This document shows positions 7,472 to 15,845 of a stretch of DNA of 22,389 nucleotides, in pieces (the stretch's first letter is position 1; the number at the start of each line of letters is the position of its first letter). The notes under the pieces were generated by a model. The model saw only the letters and a list, made by a program, of their open reading frames with translations, ran no database searches and was not told the DNA's origin. Origin of the DNA: Bacillota bacterium. GTDB lineage: Bacteria; Bacillota; Bacilli; Lactobacillales; Aerococcaceae. The translations under genes were made by a program, and so were the position numbers. The stretch spans positions 1-22,389 of the forward strand of contig JAEZWY010000099.1 of assembly GCA_023442905.1 (NCBI GenBank), in the 5' to 3' direction.

Positions 7472-8626
7472 ATGACAACATATCCACTTATTGCAACTGC
7501 TGCTGCAGGAATTGAAGCCTTAGTCGGTAAAGAATTACGTGACATGGGCTATGAAGTACAAGTTGAAAATGGGCGCGCTCGTTTTCAAGGAACCCTTGAT
7601 GACGTTGCGCGTACCAATATTAACTTACGAACAGCTGACCGTATTAAGATCGTAATGGGTGATTTTAAAGCCATAACATTCGACCAGTTATTTGAGTCAA
7701 CTAAGGCTATTCCATGGGAAGATATCTTACCTATGGATGCAGAATTCCCGGTATCTGGAAAATCTGTGAATTCAAAATTACATTCCGTTCCTAATGTTCA
7801 AAAAATTGTGAAAAAGGCGATTGTGAATCGACTTAGTGACCATTATCACAGACGCGGTATGCTACCAGAAACAGGTGCTAAATATCCTATTGAAGTGAGC
7901 ATTCATAAAGATGAGGCATTGATTACCATTGATACAACAGGCTCTTCCCTTTTTAAACGTGGTTATCGTACAGAAAAAGGTGGCGCACCACTGAAAGAAA
8001 ATATGGCTGCAGCCCTAGTGAAATTAACTAACTGGTTCCCTGACAAGCCATTTTACGATCCAACATGTGGTTCAGGTACCCTAACAATTGAGGCAGCTTT
8101 AATTGGGAAAAACATCGCGCCAGGTATCAACCGCGAGTTTGTTTCTGAATCATGGGATATCTTTAATAACCTTGAATTTCCAAAAGCTCGTGAGGCAGCT
8201 AAAGCGGCCATTCGTCATGATATTCAGTTAGATATTATGGGATCTGACATCGACCACCGTATGATAGAAATTGCCAAAGCCAATGCTGAAGCTGCTGGTG
8301 TAGCAGACCAAATTGAATTTAAACAAATGCAATTATCTGACTTCACAACGACGAAAGAATACGGCGTGATCGTAGCCAACCCACCATATGGTGAGCGTTT
8401 GAATGACGAAGATTACGTGCATAAGTTATACAAACAAATGGGAGATCTTTACCGTCCAATGAAAACTTGGAGTAAATACATCCTGACGTCTGACTTAGCC
8501 TTTGAAGAATACTACGGTGAGAAAGCTACTAAGAAACGTAAATTATACAATGGAGCTATCCGTACTGACCTATTCCAATACTGGGGCGCGCGCAAACCAC
8601 GTCCTAAAAAAGTAGAGGCAGAATAA
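7472..8626 (+). CDS. ypsC: THUMP-domain class I SAM-dependent rRNA guanine-N2 methyltransferase (YpsC/RlmL-like)
   Basis: This enzyme is predicted to methylate N2 of a guanine in 23S rRNA using SAM. The 384-residue protein starts MTTYPLIATAAAGIEALVGKEL, typical of this family. A THUMP RNA-binding region covers about residues 45-155. The methyltransferase domain follows, with SAM motif I DPTCGSG at 196-202, a DSDIDHRMIE-like acidic loop (GSDIDHRMIEIA, about 257-268) and the catalytic NPPYGERL at 303-310. It corresponds in size to B. subtilis YpsC, not to the longer RlmL-RlmK fusion of Gammaproteobacteria. An AAGGAG ribosome site precedes the ATG. The order gpsB-rnpB-ypsC is conserved. The exact target base is inferred from relatives. 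Confidence 0.93.
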   Translation: MTTYPLIATAAAGIEALVGKELRDMGYEVQVENGRARFQGTLDDVARTNINLRTADRIKIVMGDFKAITFDQLFESTKAIPWEDILPMDAEFPVSGKSVNSKLHSVPNVQKIVKKAIVNRLSDHYHRRGMLPETGAKYPIEVSIHKDEALITIDTTGSSLFKRGYRTEKGGAPLKENMAAALVKLTNWFPDKPFYDPTCGSGTLTIEAALIGKNIAPGINREFVSESWDIFNNLEFPKAREAAKAAIRHDIQLDIMGSDIDHRMIEIAKANAEAAGVADQIEFKQMQLSDFTTTKEYGVIVANPPYGERLNDEDYVHKLYKQMGDLYRPMKTWSKYILTSDLAFEEYYGEKATKKRKLYNGAIRTDLFQYWGARKPRPKKVEAE

Positions 8627-8648
8627 GTTATTTACGATCATAATAAAT

Positions 8649-8690
8649 AAACCAGGTAAACGGCTTTATTCGCCTGCTACCTGGTTTTTT
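8649..8690 (+). terminator. Intrinsic terminator after ypsC
   Basis: AAACCAGGTA at 8649-8658 pairs with TACCTGGTTT at 8678-8687; an inner GGC/GCC pairing closes a second part of the stem. Seven T residues end the element on the plus strand. The minus strand has only a broken U-run, so it may act weakly for the opposing gene that ends at 8753. Confidence 0.9.
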
Positions 8691-8752
8691 TGTGTCTGTT
8701 ATTCGAATTTAAATCCAGTTTATGCGATTGACAGTCTGCATTTATCCCTTAA

Positions 8753-9172
8753 TTAGTCCTGCTGGTTGCTTATTTTCTTGGCCTGGTGCATGGCTTGACG
8801 GGCTAAGTTATCTGCCCCCCTATTGGCTTGGTCCGGCACCCACTTTAGATTAAACATGGGAAAATGGTCTAGTTGATTTAAAATGGCCTTTAACAAACTT
8901 TTATAGGGGTCGCGTTTATGGAATCTCTTATTAACGGCATCAAAGACGATTTTGGAGTCTGTTTGACACAAGATCCACTCATTTTTCAGTCCCTCAGCCT
9001 GCAATTTTTCCAACAATAATAGCAGAGCATGGAATTCGGCCTCATGGTTGTCCATTTCCCCACTTAAAGGGTATTTCTCTTGTCGCTGTTGCCCGTCATG
9101 GACTATGACCATACCAACGCCTGCTGGCCCAAATTGCCCATCCACTGACCCGTCTATGGCTATTTTTAACAT
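8753..9172 (-). CDS. RNase HI-family protein
   Basis: This is a short stand-alone type I RNase H fold protein of 139 residues, expected to cut RNA in RNA-DNA hybrids, though this subgroup is little studied. The four acidic metal-binding positions of the fold are visible: D7 in IDGS, E46 in NHEAEFHAL, D72 in QTDSK and D121 in NRGADNLARQA. GPAGVGMV in the first strand is also typical. The length and motif spacing resemble the YpeP-like group of Firmicutes more than E. coli RnhA, as the basic handle region is missing. It starts 33 bases after the 336-residue unknown gene on the same strand, so the two are probably co-transcribed. The ribosome site is AAGGGTGAG. Confidence 0.88.
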   Translation of the reverse strand: MLKIAIDGSVDGQFGPAGVGMVIVHDGQQRQEKYPLSGEMDNHEAEFHALLLLLEKLQAEGLKNEWILCQTDSKIVFDAVNKRFHKRDPYKSLLKAILNQLDHFPMFNLKWVPDQANRGADNLARQAMHQAKKISNQQD

Positions 9173-9204
9173 CCGCTCACCCTTTAATCATCTATTACAT
9201 CTTC

Positions 9205-10215
9205 TTATTCAAAACTCGCAAAGTTCTGCATATACTCATAAAACCAATATTGGTAAATATCTTGTACGCCTTGATTGTCAATAGCAAGTGGGTCGCCATT
9301 TTCCATTAATTGGCCAATGGCTTCTACCATATCTTCTGGGTCAATTTGGTTTAAATCATCGACAAATGGGTACATGACGGTATATATATCATAAATATTC
9401 TCCATCAAATAGGCCACGCGATAGGGTTCGTGGATATAAACTTCCTCCACGTAGGAAACCAAATCTAAGAAGTGGCTATTGGTTTCAATCTCAAATAAGT
9501 CACTGAGTGAAATAGTCGTCGTCTCATCGTAGATATTGGTTAAGGTAATTTCTTGGTCCTCGTGTGGATGGTGGAAAATATAGAGTAAAATATCCGATTG
9601 GAAGACAAAATCCCGGTCCCGGTTTAAGAGGCTTAACAATTTATTGATGGATATCTTGTCGCTCAATTCCAGCAGATGGTTGACCTGCGCCTTCTCAAGG
9701 ATAGTCAAGGGTTTATCTCTAGCCACTAACTGGTCGAATAACTTTTGTAGGCCTTGTAAGACTTCCACATTACTAGCATCATCATCTGAAGTCGCCTCAA
9801 ATTGGGCCAACTTTTCCATCATTTCTGGCACAATGATAATTTGCATAATAGGTGCCATTTGACCATGTTGAGGGAGGTTCAATTTTACTTGTCCTTGAAT
9901 AGCTTTTTGTACAAATTGGTAGAAAGACTTCCAGTCAATTTCTGCCTCGACATCGATTAAATCAGGATTAGCCATAACCCCTTCGCCATAAAATTCTATC
10001 AATAATGAGAAAATATCCACCAAATCATTTTCTAATTCTTCTTCATATAAAACGCCGATGATATAATTTCTAAAATCAACGACACTCTTTCTTTTCTTAC
10101 GGGCAATCAGCAACAATTTAAGCGATTCACTCATTTCGCCCGCTTTAATACGCTGAATCGCTTCTTCAATATCTAATTTAAATGATCGTTCAAAATCATT
10201 ATCTTGGTTTCTCAT
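9205..10215 (-). CDS. Conserved-looking acidic protein of unknown function
   Basis: I do not recognise this 336-residue protein. It has no signal peptide, no membrane segment and no metal or nucleotide motif. It is acidic and appears largely alpha-helical, with a basic patch near residues 38-43 (ARKKRKS) and acidic runs such as ATSDDDASN. The N-terminal part (about 10-60) and the C-terminal part (about 250-336) each look like helix pairs, so a helical-repeat scaffold (TPR-like) is possible but unproven. The codon pattern is normal, with an AGAGGACG ribosome site and a promoter-like sequence upstream. The RNase HI-like gene follows within 33 bases, which hints at a shared transcript. It is flanked by the accA terminator on the right. 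Confidence 0.8.
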   Translation of the reverse strand: MRNQDNDFERSFKLDIEEAIQRIKAGEMSESLKLLLIARKKRKSVVDFRNYIIGVLYEEELENDLVDIFSLLIEFYGEGVMANPDLIDVEAEIDWKSFYQFVQKAIQGQVKLNLPQHGQMAPIMQIIIVPEMMEKLAQFEATSDDDASNVEVLQGLQKLFDQLVARDKPLTILEKAQVNHLLELSDKISINKLLSLLNRDRDFVFQSDILLYIFHHPHEDQEITLTNIYDETTTISLSDLFEIETNSHFLDLVSYVEEVYIHEPYRVAYLMENIYDIYTVMYPFVDDLNQIDPEDMVEAIGQLMENGDPLAIDNQGVQDIYQYWFYEYMQNFASFE

Positions 10216-10282
10216 TATACGTCCTCTTAAATCTTATTTTCTGTTGGAAATGCAGGTTGTAAACGCCCTTCCTTCTAAGCCT

Positions 10283-10311
10283 ATCTTATCACAATATCAT
10301 ATCCATGAAAA
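10283..10311 (-). promoter_or_regulatory. Candidate promoter for the 336-residue unknown gene
   Basis: On the minus strand TTTTCA (four of six to the -35 consensus) at 10311-10306 is 17 bases from TAAGAT at 10288-10283 (five of six to the -10 consensus). It lies about 70 bases before the start at 10215 and just downstream of the accA terminator, as expected for a new transcription unit. Confidence 0.55.
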
Positions 10312-10327
10312 TTTTTATCCAATAATT

Positions 10328-10360
10328 AAAAAAGAAGATGCGACCATAGGCCGCACCTTC
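10328..10360 (-). terminator. Intrinsic terminator of the fab-acc operon
   Basis: Read on the minus strand, GAAGGTGCG (10360-10352) pairs with CGCATCTTC (10342-10334) through eight Watson-Crick pairs and one G-U wobble, followed by TTTTTT (10333-10328). On the plus strand the wobble becomes an A-C mismatch, so the element is directed at the minus-strand transcript ending with accA at 10397. Confidence 0.9.
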
Positions 10361-10396
10361 CTTCAACAGTAGTTATTTTTTCAAGATGTCAGTTGA

Positions 10397-11239
10397 CTAG
10401 AATTGATTAAAGCGTGCTTCTTTGGCAGCAATTAAATCTGCTTTTGACATGGCCAATTGCTGGTCAATTTCTTCCAAGACCATTTCTTTAATCAATTGTG
10501 CTTGAACATCGTGGTCTAAGGCCCTTTTCCCGTAATGCTCTGGGATAATTTGGTCGATAACCTTAAAATCCAGCAAGTCAGGCGCCGTGAATTTCATATA
10601 TTCAGCAGCTTCAGGTACACGACTCGGGTCTTTCCATAAAATTGTTGCAAACCCTTCTGGCGATAAGACCGAATACATGGCATTCTCCATCATCCATACC
10701 TTATTTGAAACAGCTAGGGCTAACGCGCCACCAGACCCACCTTCACCCATTAAAATCGTGATAGTTGGTACAGTTAAGCCAGCCATTGTTTGCATAGATT
10801 CAGCAATGGCTTGTCCAATCCCCCGGTCTTCCGCTTCAACGTCACAAAAGGCGCCGGAAGTATTAACAATGGTAATCACCGGACGGTTGAATTTTTCAGC
10901 TTGTTCAAACAACCGAATGGCTTTACGGTAACCCTCAGCATGAGGCGACCCAAAGTTACGCTTGATATTTTCTTGAACCGAGTGGCCTTTTTCAGTTCCA
11001 ACAATTGTAACTGCGCGGCCATTAATTTGTCCGACACCACCAACAATCGCGCCGTCATCACCATAACGACGGTCACCATGCATCTCATAAAAGACGTCAC
11101 AGATTTTCTTAGCCAATTCAGACGTGGTTAATCGGTTGATATCACGTGAAGCTGTTACCACTTCTGCAGGGATTTTTTGCGTAATTTTCGCATTAGGTTG
11201 CTCAACGGTTTTTAATAATTGTTTCATACTAACTCTCAA
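10397..11239 (-). CDS. accA: Acetyl-CoA carboxylase carboxyltransferase subunit alpha
   Basis: AccA pairs with AccD to move the carboxyl group from carboxybiotin on AccB to acetyl-CoA, giving malonyl-CoA. The enoyl-CoA hydratase-like carboxyltransferase core is complete, with MHGDRRYGDDGAIVGGVG, GTEKGHSVQENIKRNFG, HAEGYRKAIRL, GEGGSGGALALA and MYSVLSPEGFATILWKD. The start is uncertain. The frame is open to 11287, but AGGAGGTG at 11253-11246 is best placed for a TTG at 11239, giving MRVSMKQLLK (280 residues); the ATG at 11227, one base after the accD stop, is the alternative with only a weak GAGAG before it. With TTG the two genes overlap by 11 bases. It is the last gene of the operon, followed by a terminator. 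Confidence 0.95.
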   Translation of the reverse strand: MRVSMKQLLKTVEQPNAKITQKIPAEVVTASRDINRLTTSELAKKICDVFYEMHGDRRYGDDGAIVGGVGQINGRAVTIVGTEKGHSVQENIKRNFGSPHAEGYRKAIRLFEQAEKFNRPVITIVNTSGAFCDVEAEDRGIGQAIAESMQTMAGLTVPTITILMGEGGSGGALALAVSNKVWMMENAMYSVLSPEGFATILWKDPSRVPEAAEYMKFTAPDLLDFKVIDQIIPEHYGKRALDHDVQAQLIKEMVLEEIDQQLAMSKADLIAAKEARFNQF

Positions 11240-12128
11240 ATCGAGCACCTCCTTTAGCGACACCGTGCATTTGTAATAGCTCAGCAATTACGATTTTTTG
11301 GCGCCAACGTTCAACAATCATATCGATAAAACCGTGTTGCAGTTGGTGTTCAGCCGTTTGGAAACCTTCAGGCAATTGTTGTCTAATCGTCTGTTCAATT
11401 ACCCGTTTACCAGCGAAACCGATTAAGGCCCCTGGTTCAGCAATGGTAATATCCCCTTCCATAGCAAACGATGCCGTTACACCACCAGTCGTTGGGTCAG
11501 TTAAGACGGGAATATATAATAAACCAGCTTTAGAATGATTTTGAACAGCAATGGAAATCTTAGCCATTTGCATTAAAGACAGTGTGCCTTCTTGCATCCG
11601 GGCACCACCAGAAGCGGTAAACAGGACGACTGGTAACTGGTGTTCAGTTGCATAGTTGAACAAGTTTTTAATTTTCTCACCTAAACCAGTCCCCATAGAC
11701 CCCATCATGAAAAATGAGTCCATCACACCAATGGCAGTTCGGTAGCCGAAGATTTCGCCCACACCAGTTACGACAGCTTCGTCTAAACCAGTTGTAGCGC
11801 GCGCTTTTTCTTTCTTTTCCAGATACTTTGGAAAACCAAGAGGATCTTCATTGCGGCTATCCCTTAGTTGAAACATTTCAACAAAAGTGCCTTTGTCCAC
11901 TACGTTTGCTAATCGCTCACTAGATGAAATTCTAAAGTGGTATTGGCAATGTGGACAGATTTTTTCAGCACCCAAGTCATCCGTTAGAATCGTTTGGTGA
12001 CACTGCGGACATTTTTGCCACATGCCATCTGGCACGAAGGCTTGGTTATTTGGATCTGTAGGCAAGCTCGATTTTGCTTGATCTTCCTCTGGCATAGGAA
12101 TATATGCTTTTCTGCGTTTTAATGCCAT
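11229..12128 (-). CDS. accD: Acetyl-CoA carboxylase carboxyltransferase subunit beta
   Basis: AccD forms the alpha2-beta2 carboxyltransferase with AccA in the first committed step of fatty-acid synthesis. The 299-residue protein carries the N-terminal four-cysteine zinc ribbon (C40, C43, C58, C61, in KCPQC and KICPHC) and the carboxyltransferase core with GSMGTGLGEKI, FTASGGARMQEGTLSLMQMAK and DPTTGGVTASFAM. A Lys/Arg-rich start (MALKRRKAY) precedes the ribbon. The ribosome site is weak (AAAGTAGATG). It lies 27 bases after accC, and its end overlaps the translation start region of accA, suggesting coupled synthesis of the two subunits. Confidence 0.97.
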   Translation of the reverse strand: MALKRRKAYIPMPEEDQAKSSLPTDPNNQAFVPDGMWQKCPQCHQTILTDDLGAEKICPHCQYHFRISSSERLANVVDKGTFVEMFQLRDSRNEDPLGFPKYLEKKEKARATTGLDEAVVTGVGEIFGYRTAIGVMDSFFMMGSMGTGLGEKIKNLFNYATEHQLPVVLFTASGGARMQEGTLSLMQMAKISIAVQNHSKAGLLYIPVLTDPTTGGVTASFAMEGDITIAEPGALIGFAGKRVIEQTIRQQLPEGFQTAEHQLQHGFIDMIVERWRQKIVIAELLQMHGVAKGGARFES

Positions 12129-12155
12129 AATTCATCTACTTTCTTTCGTGCTAAT

Positions 12156-13526
12156 TTATGCTTGATGACTCTTCGCCCATTCAGGTAAGAATTTAGCTTC
12201 CAGGTAATCATTGGTATAGTTCCCTTTTACAAAGGCCTCATCAAATAGTAGGTCGTATTGGAATTGTTGGTTTGTCGCCACACCCTTAATAGTCATTTCT
12301 GAAACCGCACGTAGCATACGGTTGATGGCTTGTGGACGATTATCACCATGCGTAATCAGTTTCGCTACCATAGAATCATAGTAAGGTGGCAACTTGTAGC
12401 CAGCATAAATACCAGAATCCACACGAATACCTAAACCACCCGCTGGAAAATGCGCAAAGTCAAACGTACCTGAAGATGGCATAAAGTTTTTCTCTGGCAT
12501 TTCTGCATTGATCCGGCACTCCAAGGCATGACCAGTAAAGGTAATGTCTTTTTGTTCATAGGCTAAAGGTAAGCCAGAAGCAATCCGTAGCTGTTGAGCT
12601 ACAATATCAACACCCGTAACCATTTCCGTAATTGGGTGTTCAACTTGAATACGCGTATTCATTTCCATGAAATAATAATTTTGATCTGCATCCACTAAAA
12701 ACTCAATGGTACCAGCAGATTCATAATTTAATTGCTCAGCCGCTCGAACCGCTGCTTGAGTCACTTGGGCCCGCGTCTTTTCAGTAATAAAGGGACTTGG
12801 CGTCTCTTCAATCACCTTTTGATGGTTCCGTTGCATTGAACACTCACGTTCACCTAAATGGATGACGTTGCCGAATTTATCCCCTAAGATTTGAACCTCG
12901 ATATGGTGGGCTGGGAAAATAACTTTCTCCATGTATAAACGGTCATCACCAAAAGCATTTTTTGCTTCACGTGATGCTTCATAGTATGCATCTGCGAAAT
13001 GACTTTCTTCATGTACCATCCGCATCCCTTTACCACCACCACCAGAAGTTGCTTTCAATAAGACTGGATAGCCAACTTTTTTGGCAATCTCAATTCCAGC
13101 TCCAGGACTTTCCAAGATACCATCAGAACCAGGAACGGTCTGTACTTTGGCTGCATTCATGGTATCTCTAGCATTTTGCTTGTCCCCCATCAAGTCAATC
13201 ACTTCTGGGCTTGGCCCGATAAACTCAATATTCATTTCTGCGCATAATTTGGCAAATTTGCTGTTTTCTGCTAGGAAACCAAAACCTGGGTGGATAGCTT
13301 GCACGTTCGTGACCACAGCTGCCGAAAGAATGGCTTGCATATTCAAATAAGAATCGACTGATTTTGGCCCTCCGATGCAGACTGCTTCGTCAGCCAATTT
13401 CACATGTAGGGCATCCTTATCAGCGGTTGAATACACAGCCACTGTTTCGATTCCCAATTCAATACATGTACGAATAATGCGGACGGCAATTTCGCCCCTA
13501 TTCGCTATTAATACTTTATTAATCAT
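12156..13526 (-). CDS. accC: Acetyl-CoA carboxylase biotin carboxylase subunit
   Basis: This ATP-grasp enzyme carboxylates the biotin on AccB using bicarbonate and ATP. The start is taken at the ATG at 13526 (456 residues); a TTG lies directly before it at 13529, but GAGG is spaced six bases from the ATG. Domains in order are the N-terminal biotin-carboxylase fold (INKVLIANRGEIAVRIIRTC), the ATP-grasp domain with the glycine-rich loop SGGGGKGMR near residues 161-169, HIEVQILGD and RECSMQRNHQKVIEE, the catalytic EMNTRIQVEHPITE segment near 288-301, and the C-terminal domain with ALECRINAE. No key residue is missing. It is the subunit-type enzyme of a four-gene ACC, not a pyruvate carboxylase. 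Confidence 0.97.
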   Translation of the reverse strand: MINKVLIANRGEIAVRIIRTCIELGIETVAVYSTADKDALHVKLADEAVCIGGPKSVDSYLNMQAILSAAVVTNVQAIHPGFGFLAENSKFAKLCAEMNIEFIGPSPEVIDLMGDKQNARDTMNAAKVQTVPGSDGILESPGAGIEIAKKVGYPVLLKATSGGGGKGMRMVHEESHFADAYYEASREAKNAFGDDRLYMEKVIFPAHHIEVQILGDKFGNVIHLGERECSMQRNHQKVIEETPSPFITEKTRAQVTQAAVRAAEQLNYESAGTIEFLVDADQNYYFMEMNTRIQVEHPITEMVTGVDIVAQQLRIASGLPLAYEQKDITFTGHALECRINAEMPEKNFMPSSGTFDFAHFPAGGLGIRVDSGIYAGYKLPPYYDSMVAKLITHGDNRPQAINRMLRAVSEMTIKGVATNQQFQYDLLFDEAFVKGNYTNDYLEAKFLPEWAKSHQA

Positions 13527-13578
13527 CAAATACCTCTTATTCTATGCCGTTCGCCCTATTTCAGGTTGGACCAGCAAA

Positions 13579-14052
13579 CTAGTCGACTTTATCTACGTTA
13601 GAAATGATAAAGGTCATTTCTGCTTCTGAACAAACCTCGCCATATTCATTACGGATAGTTCCTTTACCGATACCCATACGTTTCTTCAATTTCACAATTT
13701 CAACTGTGATTTCAAGTACGTCACCAGGTACAACGTTTTTACGGAATTTCACGTTGTTTAAACCAGCTAAATAAGCGATTTTATTTTTAAAGTCTGGTTG
13801 AGATAATAATGGAATTGAGCCCACTTGTGCCATTGTTTCTACTTGTAAAACACCAGGCATTACAGGGTTTCCTGGGAAGTGACCAACAAAGAATTCTTCG
13901 TTGATCGTCACGTTTTTACGGGCAACAACTTTTTCACCTGGGATAATTTCATCCACTCGGTCCACAAATGAGATTGGGAAACGGTTAGGGATGATTTCTT
14001 GTACCTGCATAGCTGTTAGAACAGGTTCTTTACGTTCTGCATATTCAGTCAT
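13579..14052 (-). CDS. fabZ: 3-hydroxyacyl-ACP dehydratase FabZ
   Basis: FabZ removes water from 3-hydroxyacyl-ACP to give trans-2-enoyl-ACP in each elongation round. The hot-dog fold motif GHFPGNPVMPGVLQVETMAQ is at 57-76, with the catalytic His58 and Glu72. The protein has 157 residues, a little longer than the usual 140-150 because of about ten extra N-terminal residues (MTEYAERKEP). A good AAAGGAG ribosome site supports the ATG at 14052. Its place between accB and accC is the standard Lactobacillales order. No second FabZ-type gene such as the isomerase FabM or FabN is present in this window, so how unsaturated fatty acids are made cannot be judged from here. Confidence 0.96.
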   Translation of the reverse strand: MTEYAERKEPVLTAMQVQEIIPNRFPISFVDRVDEIIPGEKVVARKNVTINEEFFVGHFPGNPVMPGVLQVETMAQVGSIPLLSQPDFKNKIAYLAGLNNVKFRKNVVPGDVLEITVEIVKLKKRMGIGKGTIRNEYGEVCSEAEMTFIISNVDKVD

Positions 14053-14075
14053 TTTTTAATACTCCTTTAGAATAA

Positions 14076-14588
14076 TTATTCGCTAATTTCAAATAATGGT
14101 TGGCCAAATTCAACAACTTGGCCGTCTTCAACTAAGACGTTCACGACTGTTCCAGAAATATCAGCTGGAATTTCGTTCATCACTTTCATCGCTTCAACGA
14201 TACAAACAGTTTCACCAGCTTCAACGCTGTCGCCTACTTTCTTGAAGGCTGGTTGATCAGGGTTCTTAGCTAGATAAACAACACCAACTAAAGGACTGTC
14301 AATCGTTTTGCCAGCTGACGTAGCAGGTGCACTAGGTGTTGCTGCTGCTTCTGTGGCAGGCGCTATAGTTTCTTTACTCTTCGTCTCTTGGGCTACTGCA
14401 GGAGGTGTAGCTTCTGCGTTTGTGGTAGCTTGTTGATTCGCGCTTGTGCTTGCAGTGTGTTCAGTTTGTGTTTGGCGTTCTTTAATTTTTGAAATATATA
14501 AAGAATCCGCTTGTGTTTGGAATGAAAACTCTTGAATCGTAGACGAATCAATCTGGCTGATTAAATCTTTAATTTCTTCGTGTTTCAA
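14076..14588 (-). CDS. accB: Biotin carboxyl carrier protein of acetyl-CoA carboxylase
   Basis: AccB carries the biotin that shuttles carboxyl groups between AccC and the AccA-AccD carboxyltransferase. The 170-residue protein has a short N-terminal helical region (about 1-36), a flexible Ala/Thr/Pro/Gln-rich linker (about 38-92) and a C-terminal biotinyl domain. The biotin-accepting lysine is K135 in VEAMKVMNEI, with the typical SPLVGVVYLA before and ISGTVVNVLVEDGQVVEFGQPLF after it. The start is a TTG at 14588, four bases after the fabF stop; the MKHEEIKDLISQID that follows lines up with the normal BCCP N-terminus, which supports it, though the ribosome site (AAGG or GGTGA) is poorly spaced. 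The weak start may limit synthesis or depend on coupling with fabF. Confidence 0.95.
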   Translation of the reverse strand: MKHEEIKDLISQIDSSTIQEFSFQTQADSLYISKIKERQTQTEHTASTSANQQATTNAEATPPAVAQETKSKETIAPATEAAATPSAPATSAGKTIDSPLVGVVYLAKNPDQPAFKKVGDSVEAGETVCIVEAMKVMNEIPADISGTVVNVLVEDGQVVEFGQPLFEISE

Positions 14589-14591
14589 GCC

Positions 14592-15833
14592 TTATTCACC
14601 AACCTTTTTAAAGGCAATAACTGTGTTGTGTCCACCAAAACCTAAAGTGTTGCTGACAACAACGTTTACTTCTTGTTCGCGTCCAACATTCGGTACGATA
14701 TCTAAATCACATAATGGATCTGGATTCTTGTAGCCTAATGTAGCTGGAATAAATGAATCTTGGATAGCCATGATACTTGCAATGGCTTCAACAGCACCAG
14801 CAGCACCTAGTAAGTGACCAACTGATGATTTTGTAGAAGAAACTGGAATTTTATAAGCCAATTCTTCACCAAATGCACGTTTAATCGCAACTGTTTCAGA
14901 AGAATCATTTGCTGGGGTACTTGTACCGTGAGCATTTATGTAAGAAACTTCTTCTTTAGCGATGTTACCTTCTTCTAAAGCGTTTAACATCGCTTTCGCT
15001 GCACCAGAACCATCTTCAGATGGCGCAGTTAAGTGGTAAGCGTCTGAAGTAGAACCGTAACCACCAATTTCAGCATAGATGTTTGCGCCACGAGCTTGCG
15101 CTGATTCTAAGGATTCTAATACCAAGATACCAGCACCTTCACCCATCACAAAACCATTACGGTCCTTATCGAATGGGATTGAAGCGCGGTTTGGATCAGT
15201 TGAATCACTTGTCGCTGTTAGGTTGTCGAAACCACCTAAACCGATTTCGTTAATCGCACCTTCAGCACCACCAGCAATCATGACATCTGCATAACCATGT
15301 TTAATATAACGGAAAGCTTCACCAATGGCATTGTTAGCAGAAGCACAAGCTGTAACCATAGTTAAAGCTGGCCCTTTTAAGCCAAAGTGCATAGAGATAT
15401 TGGCAGCACCCATATTTGAAATAGAAACAGGTACGAATAAAGGATTCACTCGTTTGATCCCTTTATCTTGCATTTTTAACACACCTTTTTCGATTTCTTG
15501 AATACCACCGATACCAGTACCTAAGTAAACCCCGATACGGTCAACGTCAGCATTTTCAACGTCTAGATTCGCGTCCGCAACAGCTTCGATGGCTGCAGCT
15601 ACTGCGTATTGACTGTATAAGTCCATACGTTTTGCTTCTTTACGGTCCATGAAATCTTTTGGATTGAAGTCTTTTACTTCAGCCACTAATTTCGCATTTA
15701 AATCTTTGGCATCAAATTTTGTGATTGGCCCAAAGCCGTGCTCGCCGGCTTTTAAATTGGTCCAAAATGTTTTTGCGTCATTTCCGATAGGTGTAATAGC
15801 ACCCATACCTGTTACGACTACTCTATTTGTCAT
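14592..15833 (-). CDS. fabF: 3-oxoacyl-ACP synthase II
   Basis: FabF condenses malonyl-ACP with the growing acyl-ACP and releases CO2. The thiolase-fold protein is of full length (413 residues). The catalytic triad is Cys163 (TACASANN), His302 (NAHGTSTP) and His340 (SVGHLLGAAGAVE), the Cys-His-His pattern of the FabF/FabB elongation type, unlike the Cys-His-Asn of FabH. The GFGGHN loop near the C-terminus is also present. A strong TTAGGAGG ribosome site lies before the ATG. It follows fabG by 12 bases and overlaps the control region of accB, which begins four bases after the stop. Confidence 0.98.
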   Translation of the reverse strand: MTNRVVVTGMGAITPIGNDAKTFWTNLKAGEHGFGPITKFDAKDLNAKLVAEVKDFNPKDFMDRKEAKRMDLYSQYAVAAAIEAVADANLDVENADVDRIGVYLGTGIGGIQEIEKGVLKMQDKGIKRVNPLFVPVSISNMGAANISMHFGLKGPALTMVTACASANNAIGEAFRYIKHGYADVMIAGGAEGAINEIGLGGFDNLTATSDSTDPNRASIPFDKDRNGFVMGEGAGILVLESLESAQARGANIYAEIGGYGSTSDAYHLTAPSEDGSGAAKAMLNALEEGNIAKEEVSYINAHGTSTPANDSSETVAIKRAFGEELAYKIPVSSTKSSVGHLLGAAGAVEAIASIMAIQDSFIPATLGYKNPDPLCDLDIVPNVGREQEVNVVVSNTLGFGGHNTVIAFKKVGE

Positions 15834-15845
15834 ATTTATTGCCTC

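Noticed and set aside
6843..7545. Minus-strand open frames of 65 and 121 codons over the gpsB end and rnpB
   Set aside because: They lie across the RNase P RNA and its terminator, whose conserved elements and P1 pairing explain the sequence; neither protein has recognisable features.
11240..11287. Longer accA start at 11287 (296 residues)
   Set aside because: It would put 48 extra bases inside accD before the ribosome site AGGAGGTG, with no site of its own, and the extra residues do not look like AccA.
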